NCBI GenBank assembly: GCA_963205525.1 | Contig: CAUJJP010000160.1 | Location: forward strand, 1 to 43,006 | Direction: 5' to 3' | Length of the DNA stretch: 43,006 nt | DNA from: Pseudomonadota bacterium | GTDB lineage: Bacteria > Pseudomonadota > Gammaproteobacteria > Burkholderiales > Burkholderiaceae | Program-made: the position numbers and the translations under genes | Part shown: in pieces, positions 1 through 9,872 of the stretch | How the letters are laid out: every line of letters starts with the position of its first letter | How positions within the stretch are numbered: the stretch's first letter is position 1 | Notes under the pieces: generated by a model | The model's database searches: none | Told to the model about the DNA's origin: nothing | The model's input: the letters and a program-made list of their open reading frames with translations, nothing else

Positions 1-1625
<1,625 letters not shown>

Positions 1626-1626
<1 letters not shown>

Positions 1627-2291
1627 CAGGCGCCGTCCTGTGGCCGCAGGGCCTGCAGCACCATCTGCCGCAGGTCGTGCGCGAAGCCTTCCAGCTCGGC
1701 CTCGCTGGCCGCGATCCACTGGCCGAACAGGTTGTAGGCCAGCACCCCGGGCACCGCCACCGCGATGCCGGCGGCGGTCATGATCAGCGCCTCGCCGATC
1801 GGCCCGGCGACTTGGTCGATGCCGAAGCCGCTGTCGCCGCCGATCCCGACCAGCGCGTGGTAGACGCCCCAGACGGTGCCGAAGAGGCCGACGAAGGGCG
1901 CCGTGGCGCCGACCGAGGCGAGCAGCACCTGACCGAACTGAAGGTGGCGCAGGCCACGGTGCAGGCCGTCGCGCAGGCGGCGCGTGAGCTGGTCCTCGCG
2001 CGCGCCGGTGGCTTCCAGCGAACCCGCCACCGGCTGCGTGAGGGCTGCGTCCAGCAGCGGCAGCAGCACCCGCTCGCGGTCCATGGCCGCGAGCCGCTTG
2101 CGGCCGTCGACCATGCTGGGCGCGGCCCAGAACAGGGGCACCGCGCGCCCGATGTCGCGCGCGCTGCGCCGCAGCACCCAGGCCTTCCAGAGGATGACGA
2201 CCCAGCAGGCGACCGACATCGTCAGCAGCATGAGGGCGACGATGCGGCCGATGCCGTCGCTGCCATCCCAGAACGCCTGCCAGCCGGTCAT
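1626..2291 (-). CDS. exbB: MotA/TolQ/ExbB-family proton channel protein
   Basis: Forms the proton channel that, with ExbD, converts proton-motive force into mechanical work on a TonB/TolA-like partner. It is 221 residues with three predicted membrane segments (about 15-35, 120-143 and 160-190). The family hallmark [16 protein letters not shown] is present, followed by the [19 protein letters not shown] segment of the third helix. Its start overlaps the dapB stop by 4 bp (ATGA) and its stop overlaps the exbD start, so dapB-exbB-exbD are translationally coupled. Whether it serves TonB or Tol functions is undetermined. Confidence 0.9.
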
Positions 2292-3082
2292 CGCAGGCCC
2301 AGCACGTCGTCCATGCCGTACAGCCCCGGCCCGCGGCCGGCCAGGAAGTGGGCCGCGCGCAGGCTGCCCTGCGCATAGCCCTGGCGGCTGTTGCTGCGGT
2401 GCGCGATCTCGATGCGCTCGCCCTCGCCGATGAACATCGCCAGGTGGTCGCCGACGATGTCGCCGCCACGCACGGTGGCAAAGCCTATGCTGCCGGCGGC
2501 GCGCTCGCCCGTGTGGCCCTCGCGCGCATAGACCGCGCAGTCGGCGAGCCGCTTGCCCTGGGCGGCGGCGATCGCCTCGCCCATCGCGAGCGCGGTGCCG
2601 CTGGGGGCGTCCACCTTGTGCCGGTGGTGCGCCTCGACGATCTCGACGTCGTAGCCCGCCAGCGCGCGCGCGGCCAGCTCCAGCAGCTTGATGGTGACGT
2701 TCACGCCCACGCTCATGTTGGCGGCAAAGACGATGCCTATCGCCGCCGCCGCGTCCTCGATCGCCGCCTTGCCAGCGGCGTCGAAACCGGTCGTGCCTAT
2801 CACCATGCGCACCCCGGCGGCGCGGCAGGCGGCCAGGTGCGCCAGCGTGCCCGCGGGGCGCGTGAAGTCAATCAACACCTCGGCGCCGGCGAGTGCGCGC
2901 GCGATGTCGGCGCCGATCGCGACCCCGCTGCGACGTCCGGCGAAGGCTGCCGCGTCCTGCCCGAGGGCCGGGCTGCCGGGAAGGTCGAGAGCACTCACGA
3001 GTTCGTCGCCCGGGCTGGCGAGCACGGCCTCGATCAACATGCGTCCCATGCGGCCGGACGCACCGGCGATGCAGAACTTCAT
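2288..3082 (-). CDS. dapB: 4-hydroxy-tetrahydrodipicolinate reductase
   Basis: Reduces 4-hydroxy-tetrahydrodipicolinate with NAD(P)H in the diaminopimelate/lysine pathway, feeding peptidoglycan synthesis. It is 264 residues, normal for the family. The Rossmann dinucleotide motif GASGRMG is at residues 7-13, GTTGF near 96, and the substrate-binding and catalytic signature [14 protein letters not shown] at about 151-164 with His152, His153 and Lys156. It sits 32 bp after bamE and overlaps exbB by 4 bp. The coupling to exbB/exbD is gene-order conservation typical of Burkholderiales, not a biochemical link. Confidence 0.97.
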   Translation of the reverse strand: MKFCIAGASGRMGRMLIEAVLASPGDELVSALDLPGSPALGQDAAAFAGRRSGVAIGADIARALAGAEVLIDFTRPAGTLAHLAACRAAGVRMVIGTTGFDAAGKAAIEDAAAAIGIVFAANMSVGVNVTIKLLELAARALAGYDVEIVEAHHRHKVDAPSGTALAMGEAIAAAQGKRLADCAVYAREGHTGERAAGSIGFATVRGGDIVGDHLAMFIGEGERIEIAHRSNSRQGYAQGSLRAAHFLAGRGPGLYGMDDVLGLR

Positions 3083-3114
3083 CGCAGAGCCTGTGGTGAA
3101 GCGGGTGGCGTGAC

Positions 3115-3630
3115 CTACTCGCCTTCCAGCGGCGGGTAGGGGCGCAGCGGGCCGCTGGCCTCCGGCGCCGACGCCGCCCGCGGCGCCGGCTTGGGCAGCG
3201 CCGCGCGTTCCTCGGGGCTGAGCTCGAGCTTGCGGTCCGGGTACTTGGCTTCGCGCGTGATCGAGGAGACGAACTCGCGCTCGGTCGGCAGCTCGCCGGA
3301 CTCGATCGCCCTGAGCACGTCACCGTCGAAGTGCAGCACGATGCTGCGGCGCTGCGGCTCGGTGCCCTGGCGCGCGAGCGTGAACAGGTAGTCCCAGCGG
3401 TCGGCATGGAACACGTCTTCCAGCAGCGGGGTGCCGAGCACGTCGCGCACCTGGCGCCGGCTCATGCCCACGCGCAGGCGCACGATCTGCTCCTGGGTGA
3501 TGACGTTGCCCTGCACCAGCTCCATGCGGTAGGGCGTGATCAGGCCGAACAGCGTCTCGCTGGTCTGGAGCTGGGACGCGCAGCCGCCGAGCACAAGAAC
3601 GGCCGCGGCGGACAACGGGACTCGACGCAT
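3115..3630 (-). CDS. bamE: Outer-membrane assembly lipoprotein BamE (SmpA/OmlA)
   Basis: Lipoprotein subunit of the BAM complex that inserts beta-barrel proteins into the outer membrane. It is 171 residues. A lipoprotein signal peptide ends in the lipobox LGG-Cys17. The core is the SmpA/OmlA fold (about residues 35-110) with the recognisable [20 protein letters not shown] stretch and WDYLF. The C-terminus is a longer Pro/Ala-rich tail than in enteric BamE, common in betaproteobacteria. It is the first gene of the bamE-dapB-exbB-exbD-leuS operon and is divergent from fur across 98 bp. Confidence 0.93.
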   Translation of the reverse strand: MRRVPLSAAAVLVLGGCASQLQTSETLFGLITPYRMELVQGNVITQEQIVRLRVGMSRRQVRDVLGTPLLEDVFHADRWDYLFTLARQGTEPQRRSIVLHFDGDVLRAIESGELPTEREFVSSITREAKYPDRKLELSPEERAALPKPAPRAASAPEASGPLRPYPPLEGE

Positions 3631-3684
3631 GGATACGACGGCCGACGGCGCAGGCCGGCGCGCAATGCTGGATATGATCGGCCC

Positions 3685-3711
3685 ATTCTAGCGGGCCGTC
3701 GTCCGCCGCAA
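3685..3711 (-). promoter_or_regulatory. Candidate sigma-70 promoter for bamE
   Basis: On the minus strand a -10-like TAGAAT (3690-3685) is preceded by TTGCGG (3711-3706) with a 15-bp spacer, in the 98-bp bamE/fur divergent region. The spacer is shorter than ideal, so this is tentative. On the plus strand TATGAT at 3673-3678 could be a -10 for fur, but no good -35 is seen for it. No convincing Fur-box inverted repeat was recognised. Confidence 0.33.
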
Positions 3712-3728
3712 GGCGCGCGGGACACACC

Positions 3729-4160
3729 ATGACGCAAGTTGAAGAGCTCAAGAGCAGCGGTCTGAAGGCCACGCTGCCGCGCATCCGCATCCTGGAGGTC
3801 TTCCAGCACGCGGCGCGCCGGCACATGACGGCCGAGGACGTGTTCAAGGCCTTGCTCGCCGACGGCTCGGACATCGGGCTGGCCACGGTCTACCGGGTGC
3901 TGATGCAGTTCGAGCAGGCGGGCCTGCTCTCGCGCAGCAACTTCGAGTCCGGCAAGGCGGTCTTCGAGTTGAACGAGGGCCAGCACCACGACCACCTGGT
4001 GTGTCTGAACTGCGGCCGGGTGGAAGAGTTCTACGACCCCGAGATCGAGGTCCGCCAGCGCGCGGTGGCCGATGCGCGCGGCTTCAAGCTGCAAGAGCAC
4101 TCGCTGGCGCTGTACGCCAACTGCACCAAGGCCGACTGCGAGCACCGCGGCAACAAGTAG
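3729..4160 (+). CDS. fur: Ferric uptake regulator Fur
   Basis: Fe(II)-responsive DNA-binding repressor of iron-uptake genes. It is 143 residues, typical length. The N-terminal winged helix (about 1-80) contains GLKATLPRIRILEVF and the recognition-helix region IGLATVYRVLMQFEQ. The dimerisation domain carries the metal site HHDHLVC (His86, His87, His89, Cys92) with Cys95, and a second CxxxxC pair (Cys132, Cys137). It is a single gene, divergent from bamE and convergent with hprK; a hairpin-rich spacer follows. Confidence 0.97.
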   Translation: MTQVEELKSSGLKATLPRIRILEVFQHAARRHMTAEDVFKALLADGSDIGLATVYRVLMQFEQAGLLSRSNFESGKAVFELNEGQHHDHLVCLNCGRVEEFYDPEIEVRQRAVADARGFKLQEHSLALYANCTKADCEHRGNK

Positions 4161-4344
4161 CCCGCCGCCGGGCGGTGCTCTCAAGAAGACGCCAGGCCGT
4201 CTCAAGTTTTCTTGACCCCCGCGGAGGGGGCGGACGAGGCACCGTCCACTGCGGACGGTGATTCGCCTGGCGAGGGCCATCGGGCCTGTAAGCCCGGTGG
4301 CGGACTGGGCGCAGCCCGGCCCTGGGGGCGCTCAGAACAAGCTC
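4161..4344. repeat. Hairpin-rich spacer between convergent fur and hprK
   Basis: This 184-bp non-coding spacer holds several perfect inverted repeats. CCCCC/GGGGG lies at 4216-4220/4226-4230 and ACCGTCC/GGACGGT at 4241-4247/4253-4259. TCAAG-TTTT-CTTGA lies near 4202-4215, and GGGCC/GCCCGG pairs occupy the right half. It probably terminates transcription from both sides. The style resembles short repetitive intergenic elements common in Comamonadaceae-type genomes, which is inference from memory of such genomes and not a match I could run. Confidence 0.5.
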
Positions 4345-5304
4345 TCAGCCCAGCGGCTCGCCGCGCTCCATCGCGCGCTGGTGGCGGGCGACGAACTCCT
4401 GGTAGGTGTCGATACCGCGCAGCTGCAGCACGGTGTTGCGCACCGCCGCTTCCACCAGCACCGCGAGGTTGCGCCCGGCGTCGACCGCGATCACCACCTT
4501 GCGGACCTGGATGCCGAGCACCTCCTCGTGCAGCGGCTCGTAGGGCAGGCGCTCGAATTCGCGCTCCATGGTCTCGGTGCGCACCAGGTGGACGATGAGC
4601 TGCAGCCGCATCTTGCGCCGCACCGCGGTCTCGCCAAAGATGGCCTTGATGTCCAGCAGCCCGATGCCGCGCACTTCCAGAAGGTTGAGCAGCAGCTCCG
4701 GGCAGCGGCCTTCGAGCGCGGTCTGGCTGGTGCGGTAGATGTCCACCGCATCGTCGGCCACCAGGCCGTGGCCGCGGCTGATCAGCTCCAGCCCGAGCTC
4801 GCTCTTGCCCAGACCGGACTCGCCGGTCAGCAGCACGCCCAGACCGAGGATGTCCATGAACACGCCGTGGCGCGTCGTGCGGTCGGCAAACAGGCGCGCC
4901 AGGTAGCCGCGCACGACGTCGATCACGTGGCCGGCGGAGCCGTCGGTGACGAACAGCGGGATGTCGGCGCGGTCGCAGATCGCCACCAGCCGGTCCGGCG
5001 GCAGCTCGCCGTCGGCGACGATGAGCACCGGCGGCTCCAGGGTGACGATGCGCGAGATGCGCCGCTCCTGGTCCTCGGGCGAGGAGGCCTTGAGGTAGGC
5101 CACCTCGCGCCGGCCGACGATCTGCACCCGGTAGGGGTGGATGTAGTTGAGGTAGCCGACGAGGTCGGCCGCGGAACGCGCGTCGCGCACCGCGGCCTCG
5201 TCGAAACGGCGATCGGGCTGTGCATGCCCGGCCACCCACTCCCAGCGCAGGGAGGCGCGCAACTGCTCGAAGAGCGCCTCCGCGCTCATCGAGGTCGGCT
5301 TCAT
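4345..5304 (-). CDS. hprK: HPr kinase/phosphorylase
   Basis: Phosphorylates and dephosphorylates a serine of HPr/NPr-type phosphocarriers, setting the state of the incomplete proteobacterial PTS. It is 319 residues. The N-terminal domain is followed by the catalytic domain with His146, Walker A GESGLGKS (about 161-168) and the family signature [12 protein letters not shown] (about 208-219). It lies 34 bp downstream of ptsN in the same direction, forming hpf-ptsN-hprK. It may be involved in linking nitrogen/carbon status to the PTS, as in other betaproteobacteria. Confidence 0.96.
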   Translation of the reverse strand: MKPTSMSAEALFEQLRASLRWEWVAGHAQPDRRFDEAAVRDARSAADLVGYLNYIHPYRVQIVGRREVAYLKASSPEDQERRISRIVTLEPPVLIVADGELPPDRLVAICDRADIPLFVTDGSAGHVIDVVRGYLARLFADRTTRHGVFMDILGLGVLLTGESGLGKSELGLELISRGHGLVADDAVDIYRTSQTALEGRCPELLLNLLEVRGIGLLDIKAIFGETAVRRKMRLQLIVHLVRTETMEREFERLPYEPLHEEVLGIQVRKVVIAVDAGRNLAVLVEAAVRNTVLQLRGIDTYQEFVARHQRAMERGEPLG

Positions 5305-5338
5305 GGAGCGCTCACCCTGCGGCTGGCGGCGGGCCGCA

Positions 5339-5809
5339 TCAGACCGCCGTCTTCAGCGGTTCCCAGTCCGAGATCAGCTTGTGCACGCCGGCCGCGTCGG
5401 GCTCGGTCTTCAGGCGCTCGCGCAGCTCGCGGTCGGACAGCATCTCGGCGATCTCCGACAGGATCTCCAGGTGACGCTGGGTCGCCGCTTCCGGCACCAG
5501 CAGGAAGATCAGCAGTTGCACCGGCTCGTCGTCCGGGGCGTCGAAGGGGATCGCCTGCTGCACGCGCAGCACCGCCGCCAGCGGGTTCTTCAGACCCTTG
5601 ATGCGGCCGTGCGGGATCGCCACGCCGTGGCCGAGGCCGGTAGACCCCAGGCGTTCGCGCGCGAACAGGTTGTCGCTCACGGTGCCGCGCGCGATCGCGT
5701 GCAGGTTCTCGAACAGCAGCCCGGCGTGCTCGAACACGCGCTTCTTGCTGCTCGCCTCCACGTTCACCTGGACATTGCTGGGCGGCAGGATGGCGGCAAG
5801 ACGGTTCAT
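5339..5809 (-). CDS. ptsN: Nitrogen-regulatory PTS EIIA component (EIIA-Ntr)
   Basis: Cytoplasmic phosphoacceptor of the nitrogen PTS, controlling potassium homeostasis and other targets in proteobacteria. It is 156 residues. The PTS EIIA type-2 active site is seen as [13 protein letters not shown] with the phosphorylated His67. The ATG at 5809 was chosen over upstream in-frame starts because it gives the canonical [10 protein letters not shown]-terminus and has an AAGGA ribosome site about 10 bases upstream. It lies between hpf and hprK and has its own plausible promoter upstream. Confidence 0.95.
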   Translation of the reverse strand: MNRLAAILPPSNVQVNVEASSKKRVFEHAGLLFENLHAIARGTVSDNLFARERLGSTGLGHGVAIPHGRIKGLKNPLAAVLRVQQAIPFDAPDDEPVQLLIFLLVPEAATQRHLEILSEIAEMLSDRELRERLKTEPDAAGVHKLISDWEPLKTAV

Positions 5810-5857
5810 GGATCGGTGATTCCTTCGCCACCGCGGAACGTCGTGACAAGAGGAAAG

Positions 5858-5911
5858 ATTATAGGAATCGACGTTTGCGGTTTGTGTGCACTGCACCACC
5901 GATGTCGGTGG
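5858..5911 (-). promoter_or_regulatory. Candidate internal promoter and palindrome before ptsN
   Basis: On the minus strand a perfect TATAAT occurs at 5863-5858, about 50 bp before the ptsN start, with only a weak CACAAA at the -35 position (17-bp spacer). A perfect 16-bp palindrome, CCACCGA-TG-TCGGTGG, lies at 5896-5911 just upstream of the -35 area, where an operator could sit. Together with the terminator-like hairpin after hpf this suggests ptsN-hprK can be expressed separately from hpf. No regulator is identified. Confidence 0.45.
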
Positions 5912-5951
5912 AAGTCAACGACAGCGCGGCAGCCGGACAACAGCAGCGCAG

Positions 5952-5975
5952 CAAAATGCGGCCCGCAGGCCGCAT
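5952..5975 (-). terminator. Rho-independent-like terminator after hpf
   Basis: A perfect 8-bp stem ATGCGGCC/GGCCGCAT with loop TGCG (5975-5956 in minus-strand reading) is followed by a short T run (TTTTGC, counting the last stem base). It starts 24 bp past the hpf stop. The short T-tract makes it a modest terminator; partial read-through into ptsN is possible. Confidence 0.55.
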
Positions 5976-5999
5976 CGGGCTGGGAGAGCCGGCGCGAGC

Positions 6000-6341
6000 T
6001 CAGCCGACTTCCGCGTCCAGCCGCTTGTGGGTGGCGTGGTGGTGCTCCTGCAGGCGGTCCTTGTGGCGCACCACCTGGCGGTCAAGCTTGTCCATCAACT
6101 GGTCGATCGCGGCGTACAAGTCCTCGTGCGACTGTTCGACGAAGATGTCCCGCCCCTTCACACGCAGGGTCACCTCGGCCTTCTGCCGTCGCTCCTTCTC
6201 CTTCATCTTCTCCACGGTCAGCAGCACGGTCACGTCGACCACCTGGTCGAAGTGGCGCGTGACACGATCGAGCTTGGTGAGCACATACTCTCGAAGAGCA
6301 GGCGTCACTTCGAGATGATGTCCGCTGATCGTCAGGTTCAT
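6000..6341 (-). CDS. hpf: Ribosome hibernation promoting factor, short form
   Basis: Binds the 30S decoding region of idle ribosomes and promotes 100S dimer formation in stationary phase. It is 113 residues, matching short HPF/YfiA proteins. It opens with [20 protein letters not shown] and has the basic HPF core through about residue 100 with the [20 protein letters not shown] segment. No C-terminal dimerisation domain of the long form is present. A good AAGGAAT ribosome site lies about 10 bases before the ATG. It heads hpf-ptsN-hprK; rpoN, often upstream of hpf, is not next to it here. Confidence 0.95.
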   Translation of the reverse strand: MNLTISGHHLEVTPALREYVLTKLDRVTRHFDQVVDVTVLLTVEKMKEKERRQKAEVTLRVKGRDIFVEQSHEDLYAAIDQLMDKLDRQVVRHKDRLQEHHHATHKRLDAEVG

Positions 6342-6495
6342 CAGGGATTCCTTTCAAGTCGTGGAGGTCTCGCGTCGGGCCGGTTGTCAATCGGACCGAC
6401 AGGGCCAGTGTGCGACGGAAGCCCCCCCCTGACAAGCTTGCGCGGCGCCCTCATTCGCGGCAGGATCCACGGATTCACGGCCGCATGCCGAGGCC

Positions 6496-7800
6496 TCAGC
6501 GGTACAGCGCCAGGGCGCTGATGCGCGCCTCGATGTCGGCCCGCATGGCCTCGTAGGCCGGGGCGCCGACGGCGCCGAATCGGGCGCGGAACTCGGCCGC
6601 GCTCATGAACTCCGGCAGGTCGGACACGGCGGGCAGCAGGTCGGCCGCGGCTGGGTCGTGCGCGAGCAGGGCCTGCACGCGCTGCGGCTGGCGCACCGCC
6701 ATCTCGCCCAAGCGGCTGCCGGCCCGGTTGACGGCGATATCGGTGAAGCTGAACCCGCTGCCGCCGCGCGTGTCACCGAGCTCCTTCATCAGACCCAGCG
6801 CATCGGCCAGCGGCCCCCCGCCTTCTGCCGCCAGCGCCGCCGACAGCGCGAAGTGCTGGGCGAAGTCGCCGCGCCCGCCCAGCTCCACCGGGCGGCGCGG
6901 CAGGACCGGCACGCTGTTCGCCTGCGGCCACCAGCGCGCGGCCGGCTGGCCGCTGGTATAGGCCGCCAGCACCAGCAGCGCGGCACGGTTCTCGTGCACC
7001 GGGTCGGCGCCCTGGCCGCTGCGCAGCTGCGCCAGCTTGAACAGCGGCGCCATCAGTCCCGGCAGCGCAACTGGCGTGTGGCGCCCCGGCGAATGCCGCA
7101 GCTCGGCCGCCAGCAGCTCGCGATAGGGCTGCAGACCGCGCAGGCGATCGGCCGGCATCAGCCACCGGAGCAGGCGCTGCGGCAGGTCGGCACGCCAGCG
7201 GTAGCGCAGCAGCACGCGCTGTGGCTGCAGCTGCAAGTCGTCGAAGGCGGTGTGCAGCGGTGGCGCGTCGACCTGCCCGGGGTCCCAGAACCACAGCGCC
7301 ACGCGCAGCGCAGCGCCGGTGAGCGGCGCCGGCAGGCGCAAGCGTCCGACCTGCAGCGACTGCGGCAGCGCGGCCAGCGCCTGGCCCTCACCCAGCTCGA
7401 GATCGAGGTTCAGCCAGCGCCAGGGGGTCCGCCCCGGCAGCGCCAGCGGCAGGCTGGCCTGCAGGCGCAGCCGACCCTTGCCCAGCTGCGTGCGAGCCAC
7501 GCCTCCAACGAGCTGGGCGGCCTGGCTGGCGATCAGGTTCAGCTCGTCGGCGCTGGCCACCAGGCGCAGGACCTGGCCGTCGCGGTGGCGCCGCGGATCG
7601 TGCTGGCGCAGCCAGCGCTGCAGCTGGCTGGCGCCTCCGATGGCGCTGGCCCGGGCAATCACGCGTGGTGCCGGCTCGGTCGCCAGCCACAGCGTGGCCG
7701 CAGCGAGCGCCAGCGCGGCGCCGAGCAGGGCCGTCGCGCGCCCGGCGAGCACCCACCAGAAGACGGCGGGCGGTGCGACCAGGGCGCGGTGTGCAGGCAT
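6496..7800 (-). CDS. Unrecognised membrane-anchored protein with FSFTD/NRAG motif
   Basis: I do not recognise a named family. The 434-residue protein (ATG at 7800) has one N-terminal hydrophobic segment (about residues 12-45, VFWWVLAGRATALLGAALAL), so it is probably an inner-membrane-anchored periplasmic protein. The middle is rich in Leu/Arg/Gln beta-like stretches. The C-terminal 130 residues look conserved: ELGGRGDFAQHFALSAALA, then DTRGGSGFSFTDIAVNRAGS, ending in a short helical tail. I have a weak recollection of similar motifs in uncharacterised proteobacterial proteins. It is divergent from corA (149 bp) and has the GC-biased third positions of a real gene. Confidence 0.75.
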   Translation of the reverse strand: MPAHRALVAPPAVFWWVLAGRATALLGAALALAAATLWLATEPAPRVIARASAIGGASQLQRWLRQHDPRRHRDGQVLRLVASADELNLIASQAAQLVGGVARTQLGKGRLRLQASLPLALPGRTPWRWLNLDLELGEGQALAALPQSLQVGRLRLPAPLTGAALRVALWFWDPGQVDAPPLHTAFDDLQLQPQRVLLRYRWRADLPQRLLRWLMPADRLRGLQPYRELLAAELRHSPGRHTPVALPGLMAPLFKLAQLRSGQGADPVHENRAALLVLAAYTSGQPAARWWPQANSVPVLPRRPVELGGRGDFAQHFALSAALAAEGGGPLADALGLMKELGDTRGGSGFSFTDIAVNRAGSRLGEMAVRQPQRVQALLAHDPAAADLLPAVSDLPEFMSAAEFRARFGAVGAPAYEAMRADIEARISALALYR

Positions 7801-7864
7801 GCCGCAGTCTGCCACCGGCCGTCCCGCCGTCCCGCCGCGAGGGAACCGCAGGCCCTGCAGGTGC

Positions 7865-7892
7865 CTGACGCGCAGGAGGCGGGTGTGATAAT
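7865..7892 (+). promoter_or_regulatory. Candidate promoter for corA
   Basis: CTGACG (7865-7870, four of six matches to TTGACA) and GATAAT (7887-7892) are spaced by 16 bp. The -10 is extended by TGT just upstream. They end 57 bp before the corA start. Confidence 0.42.
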
Positions 7893-7948
7893 CCGCGCGC
7901 CCTGTTGCCCCCTTGCGCCCCGGGGCGGCATCACCTCCAGAGCGGACC

Positions 7949-8926
7949 ATGTTCAACGTGTTCACGCTGGCCAACGGCCGGCTGATCCAGCATGAAATCG
8001 ACGACCCGTCGGCGCTGGCCAGCCTGCAGCCGGTGTGGGTCGACCTGCAGGCGCCCACGGCGCAGGAAAAGGGCTGGATCCAGAGCCGCTTCGAGCTCAC
8101 CATCCCGGCCGACATCGCCGACGAGGACCTCGAGGAATCGGCCCGCTTCTACGAGGGCGACGCCGGCGAGCTGCACATCCGCAGCGACTTCCTGATCGAG
8201 GGCGACAGCGAACCCGACGGCGCCCTGGCGCAGAACGTGCGCGTGGCCTTCATCCTGTTCAACAACGTGCTGTTCTCGGTGCATGCCGACGACCTGCCGG
8301 TGTTCCGCCTGTTGCGGCTGCGTGCGCGGCGCATCCCGGCCCTGATCGAGGACGCGAAGGACGTGCTGCTCAAGCTGTTCGACGCCGACGCCGAGTACTC
8401 GGCCGACGCCCTGGAGGGCATCTACGACCGGCTGGAGGCGGTCAGCGGCCGCGTCCTGCGACAGGACGTGGACGACCGCGCGGCGGGCGACGCGCTGTCG
8501 GCGATCGCGCGCGAGGAAGACCTCAACGGCCGCATCCGGCGCAACGTGATGGACACGCGGCGCGCGGTGAGCTTCATGATGCGCAGCCGGCTGCTCGGCG
8601 CCGAGCAGTTCGAGGAGGCGCGCCAGATCATGCGCGACATCGACTCGCTCGATTCGCACACTGCCTTCCTGTTCGACAAGATCAACTTCCTCATGGATGC
8701 GACGGTCGGCTTCATCAACATCAACCAGAACAAGATCATCAAGATCTTCTCGGTCGCCAGCGTCGCCCTGCTGCCGCCGACCCTGATCGCCAGCGTCTAC
8801 GGCATGAACTTCGAGCACATGCCCGAGCTGCGCTGGAGCTACGGCTACTATTTCGCGCTTGCCCTGATGGTGTGTTCGGTGGCCGCGCCCTTTCTGTACT
8901 TCCGGCGCAAGGGCTGGCTGCGTTGA
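7949..8926 (+). CDS. corA: CorA-family magnesium/cobalt transporter
   Basis: Homopentameric divalent-cation channel of the inner membrane. It is 325 residues. A long cytoplasmic domain precedes two C-terminal transmembrane helices. The selectivity signature YGMNF occurs at residues 284-288 between them, followed by HMPEL, as in CorA proteins, and the protein ends in the basic tail YFRRKGWLR. The ATG at 7949 was chosen because it gives the MFNVFTLANGRL start of the family; an upstream in-frame start would extend into the promoter. It appears monocistronic. Confidence 0.95.
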   Translation: MFNVFTLANGRLIQHEIDDPSALASLQPVWVDLQAPTAQEKGWIQSRFELTIPADIADEDLEESARFYEGDAGELHIRSDFLIEGDSEPDGALAQNVRVAFILFNNVLFSVHADDLPVFRLLRLRARRIPALIEDAKDVLLKLFDADAEYSADALEGIYDRLEAVSGRVLRQDVDDRAAGDALSAIAREEDLNGRIRRNVMDTRRAVSFMMRSRLLGAEQFEEARQIMRDIDSLDSHTAFLFDKINFLMDATVGFININQNKIIKIFSVASVALLPPTLIASVYGMNFEHMPELRWSYGYYFALALMVCSVAAPFLYFRRKGWLR

Positions 8927-9029
8927 TCGCGTTGCATTTGTCGCGCTCTTTGCCCTTGATACCCATGGTTGCCGGTGCCGGCGACCGTGTCGCGGCTAGA
9001 TTGCAGGCTGGCCCAGAGACCCCGCTTCG

Positions 9030-9470
9030 ATGAAGATCTTCGCCATCGCCCTGACCGCTGCGCTGCTCGTCGCCAGCCCGGTGCACGCGCAGTTCTCGGT
9101 CGTGCCTGCGCCGCAGGCGGGGGCCGCTGAACCCTCGCAGGCGGACAGCCCACAGGCCTACAAGAAGGACTTCGCGACCCACGTCTACAAGTCCTATCCA
9201 AGCCGCATCTTCCGCGGCAAGCTGCCGCCGCTGCTGTACAGCGTGATGCTGACCGAGGTCAGGCTGGACGCCCAGGGCAATGTGGTCGACGTGGCAGTGG
9301 TGCGCAAGCCCGCGGTGGACGCCGTGGCCCCCTTCATCGTCCAGCTCATCAAACGCGCTGGGCCCTACCCGGCGCCGGTGCGCATGGGCGAGGCCACCGT
9401 GCTCGAGATCTGGCTCGTGGACCGCTCCGGCGCCTTCCAGGTCGATACCTTGACAGAAGGCCAGCGCTAG
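9030..9470 (+). CDS. Periplasmic TonB C-terminal-like protein
   Basis: A 146-residue protein with a clear signal peptide (cleavage expected after the Ala of VHA, about residue 20). It is followed by a domain resembling TonB-C: SVMLTEVRLDAQGNVVDVAV then PFIVQLIKRAGPYPAP and a strand VLEIWLVD. It lacks TonB's N-terminal transmembrane anchor and proline-rich spacer, so it is probably soluble periplasmic and not a functional TonB. It stands alone, 103 bp after corA. Function unknown; peptidoglycan or outer-membrane interaction would be inference from the fold. Confidence 0.8.
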   Translation: MKIFAIALTAALLVASPVHAQFSVVPAPQAGAAEPSQADSPQAYKKDFATHVYKSYPSRIFRGKLPPLLYSVMLTEVRLDAQGNVVDVAVVRKPAVDAVAPFIVQLIKRAGPYPAPVRMGEATVLEIWLVDRSGAFQVDTLTEGQR

Positions 9471-9872
9471 AAGCCCGGCGCCGAAGGCGCTTGAAGGGCT
9501 GGACGGGACTGCCGTTCCTGAGCGCTCGAAACCTCACCGGTGCGGCGGACGTCGCACTGGTGAGGCTGGGCTGGGAAAAAGTCTGTCGCGCAGCGCCCCG
9601 GGGTGAACGAGGGAGGGAGGAGGAGGAGAGACACCCCAGGATTCCTGCCGATGCTTCGGGTCGTCTGCGCAACAGGAGAAACTTGATTTTGACATCTTTC
9701 CGCGTTTCGCGGTCGATGCCAAACATGGGGCTTGTGATCCCGCTGGCGGCGAAAAGTTCCGCCATCCGCACCGGCCCGGCCCGGCCCGGCCCGGGCCGGG
9801 CCGTTCCGTGCCGGGCCGTTCCGTGCCGCTGCGCATCGGGCGGCGGCACCGGACCCGCCGCGCAGCCTGTGT
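9471..9872. other. Non-coding stretch with hairpin and purine-rich tract
   Basis: About 400 bp without a supportable gene. At 9478-9490 a GCGCC-GAA-GGCGC hairpin follows the TonB-like gene but lacks a T-tract. A purine-rich run lies near 9600-9632. An AT-richer patch at 9680-9770 contains TTGACA (9689-9694) without a good -10, and a CCGCG-TTT-CGCGG hairpin at 9700-9712. The right end is the GC repeat block described separately. No tRNA or known small RNA was recognised. Confidence 0.5.
9771..9827. repeat. CCGGC tandem/palindromic block with 15-bp direct repeat
   Basis: CCGGC units are repeated from 9771 and run into a perfect 22-bp palindrome centred between 9792 and 9793 (9782-9803). Immediately after come two exact 15-bp copies of GGGCCGTTCCGTGCC (9798-9812 and 9813-9827). 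The block lies 46 bp beyond the glutathione transferase stop and could act as a terminator or be a slippage-prone repeat. Confidence 0.8.

Noticed and set aside
3631..3728. Fur box autoregulating fur
   Set aside because: No 19-bp GATAAT-type inverted repeat array could be recognised in the bamE/fur spacer.
9689..9717. Promoter for a small RNA in the 9471-9872 spacer
   Set aside because: TTGACA is present at 9689-9694 but there is no acceptable -10 and no terminator that would define a transcript.
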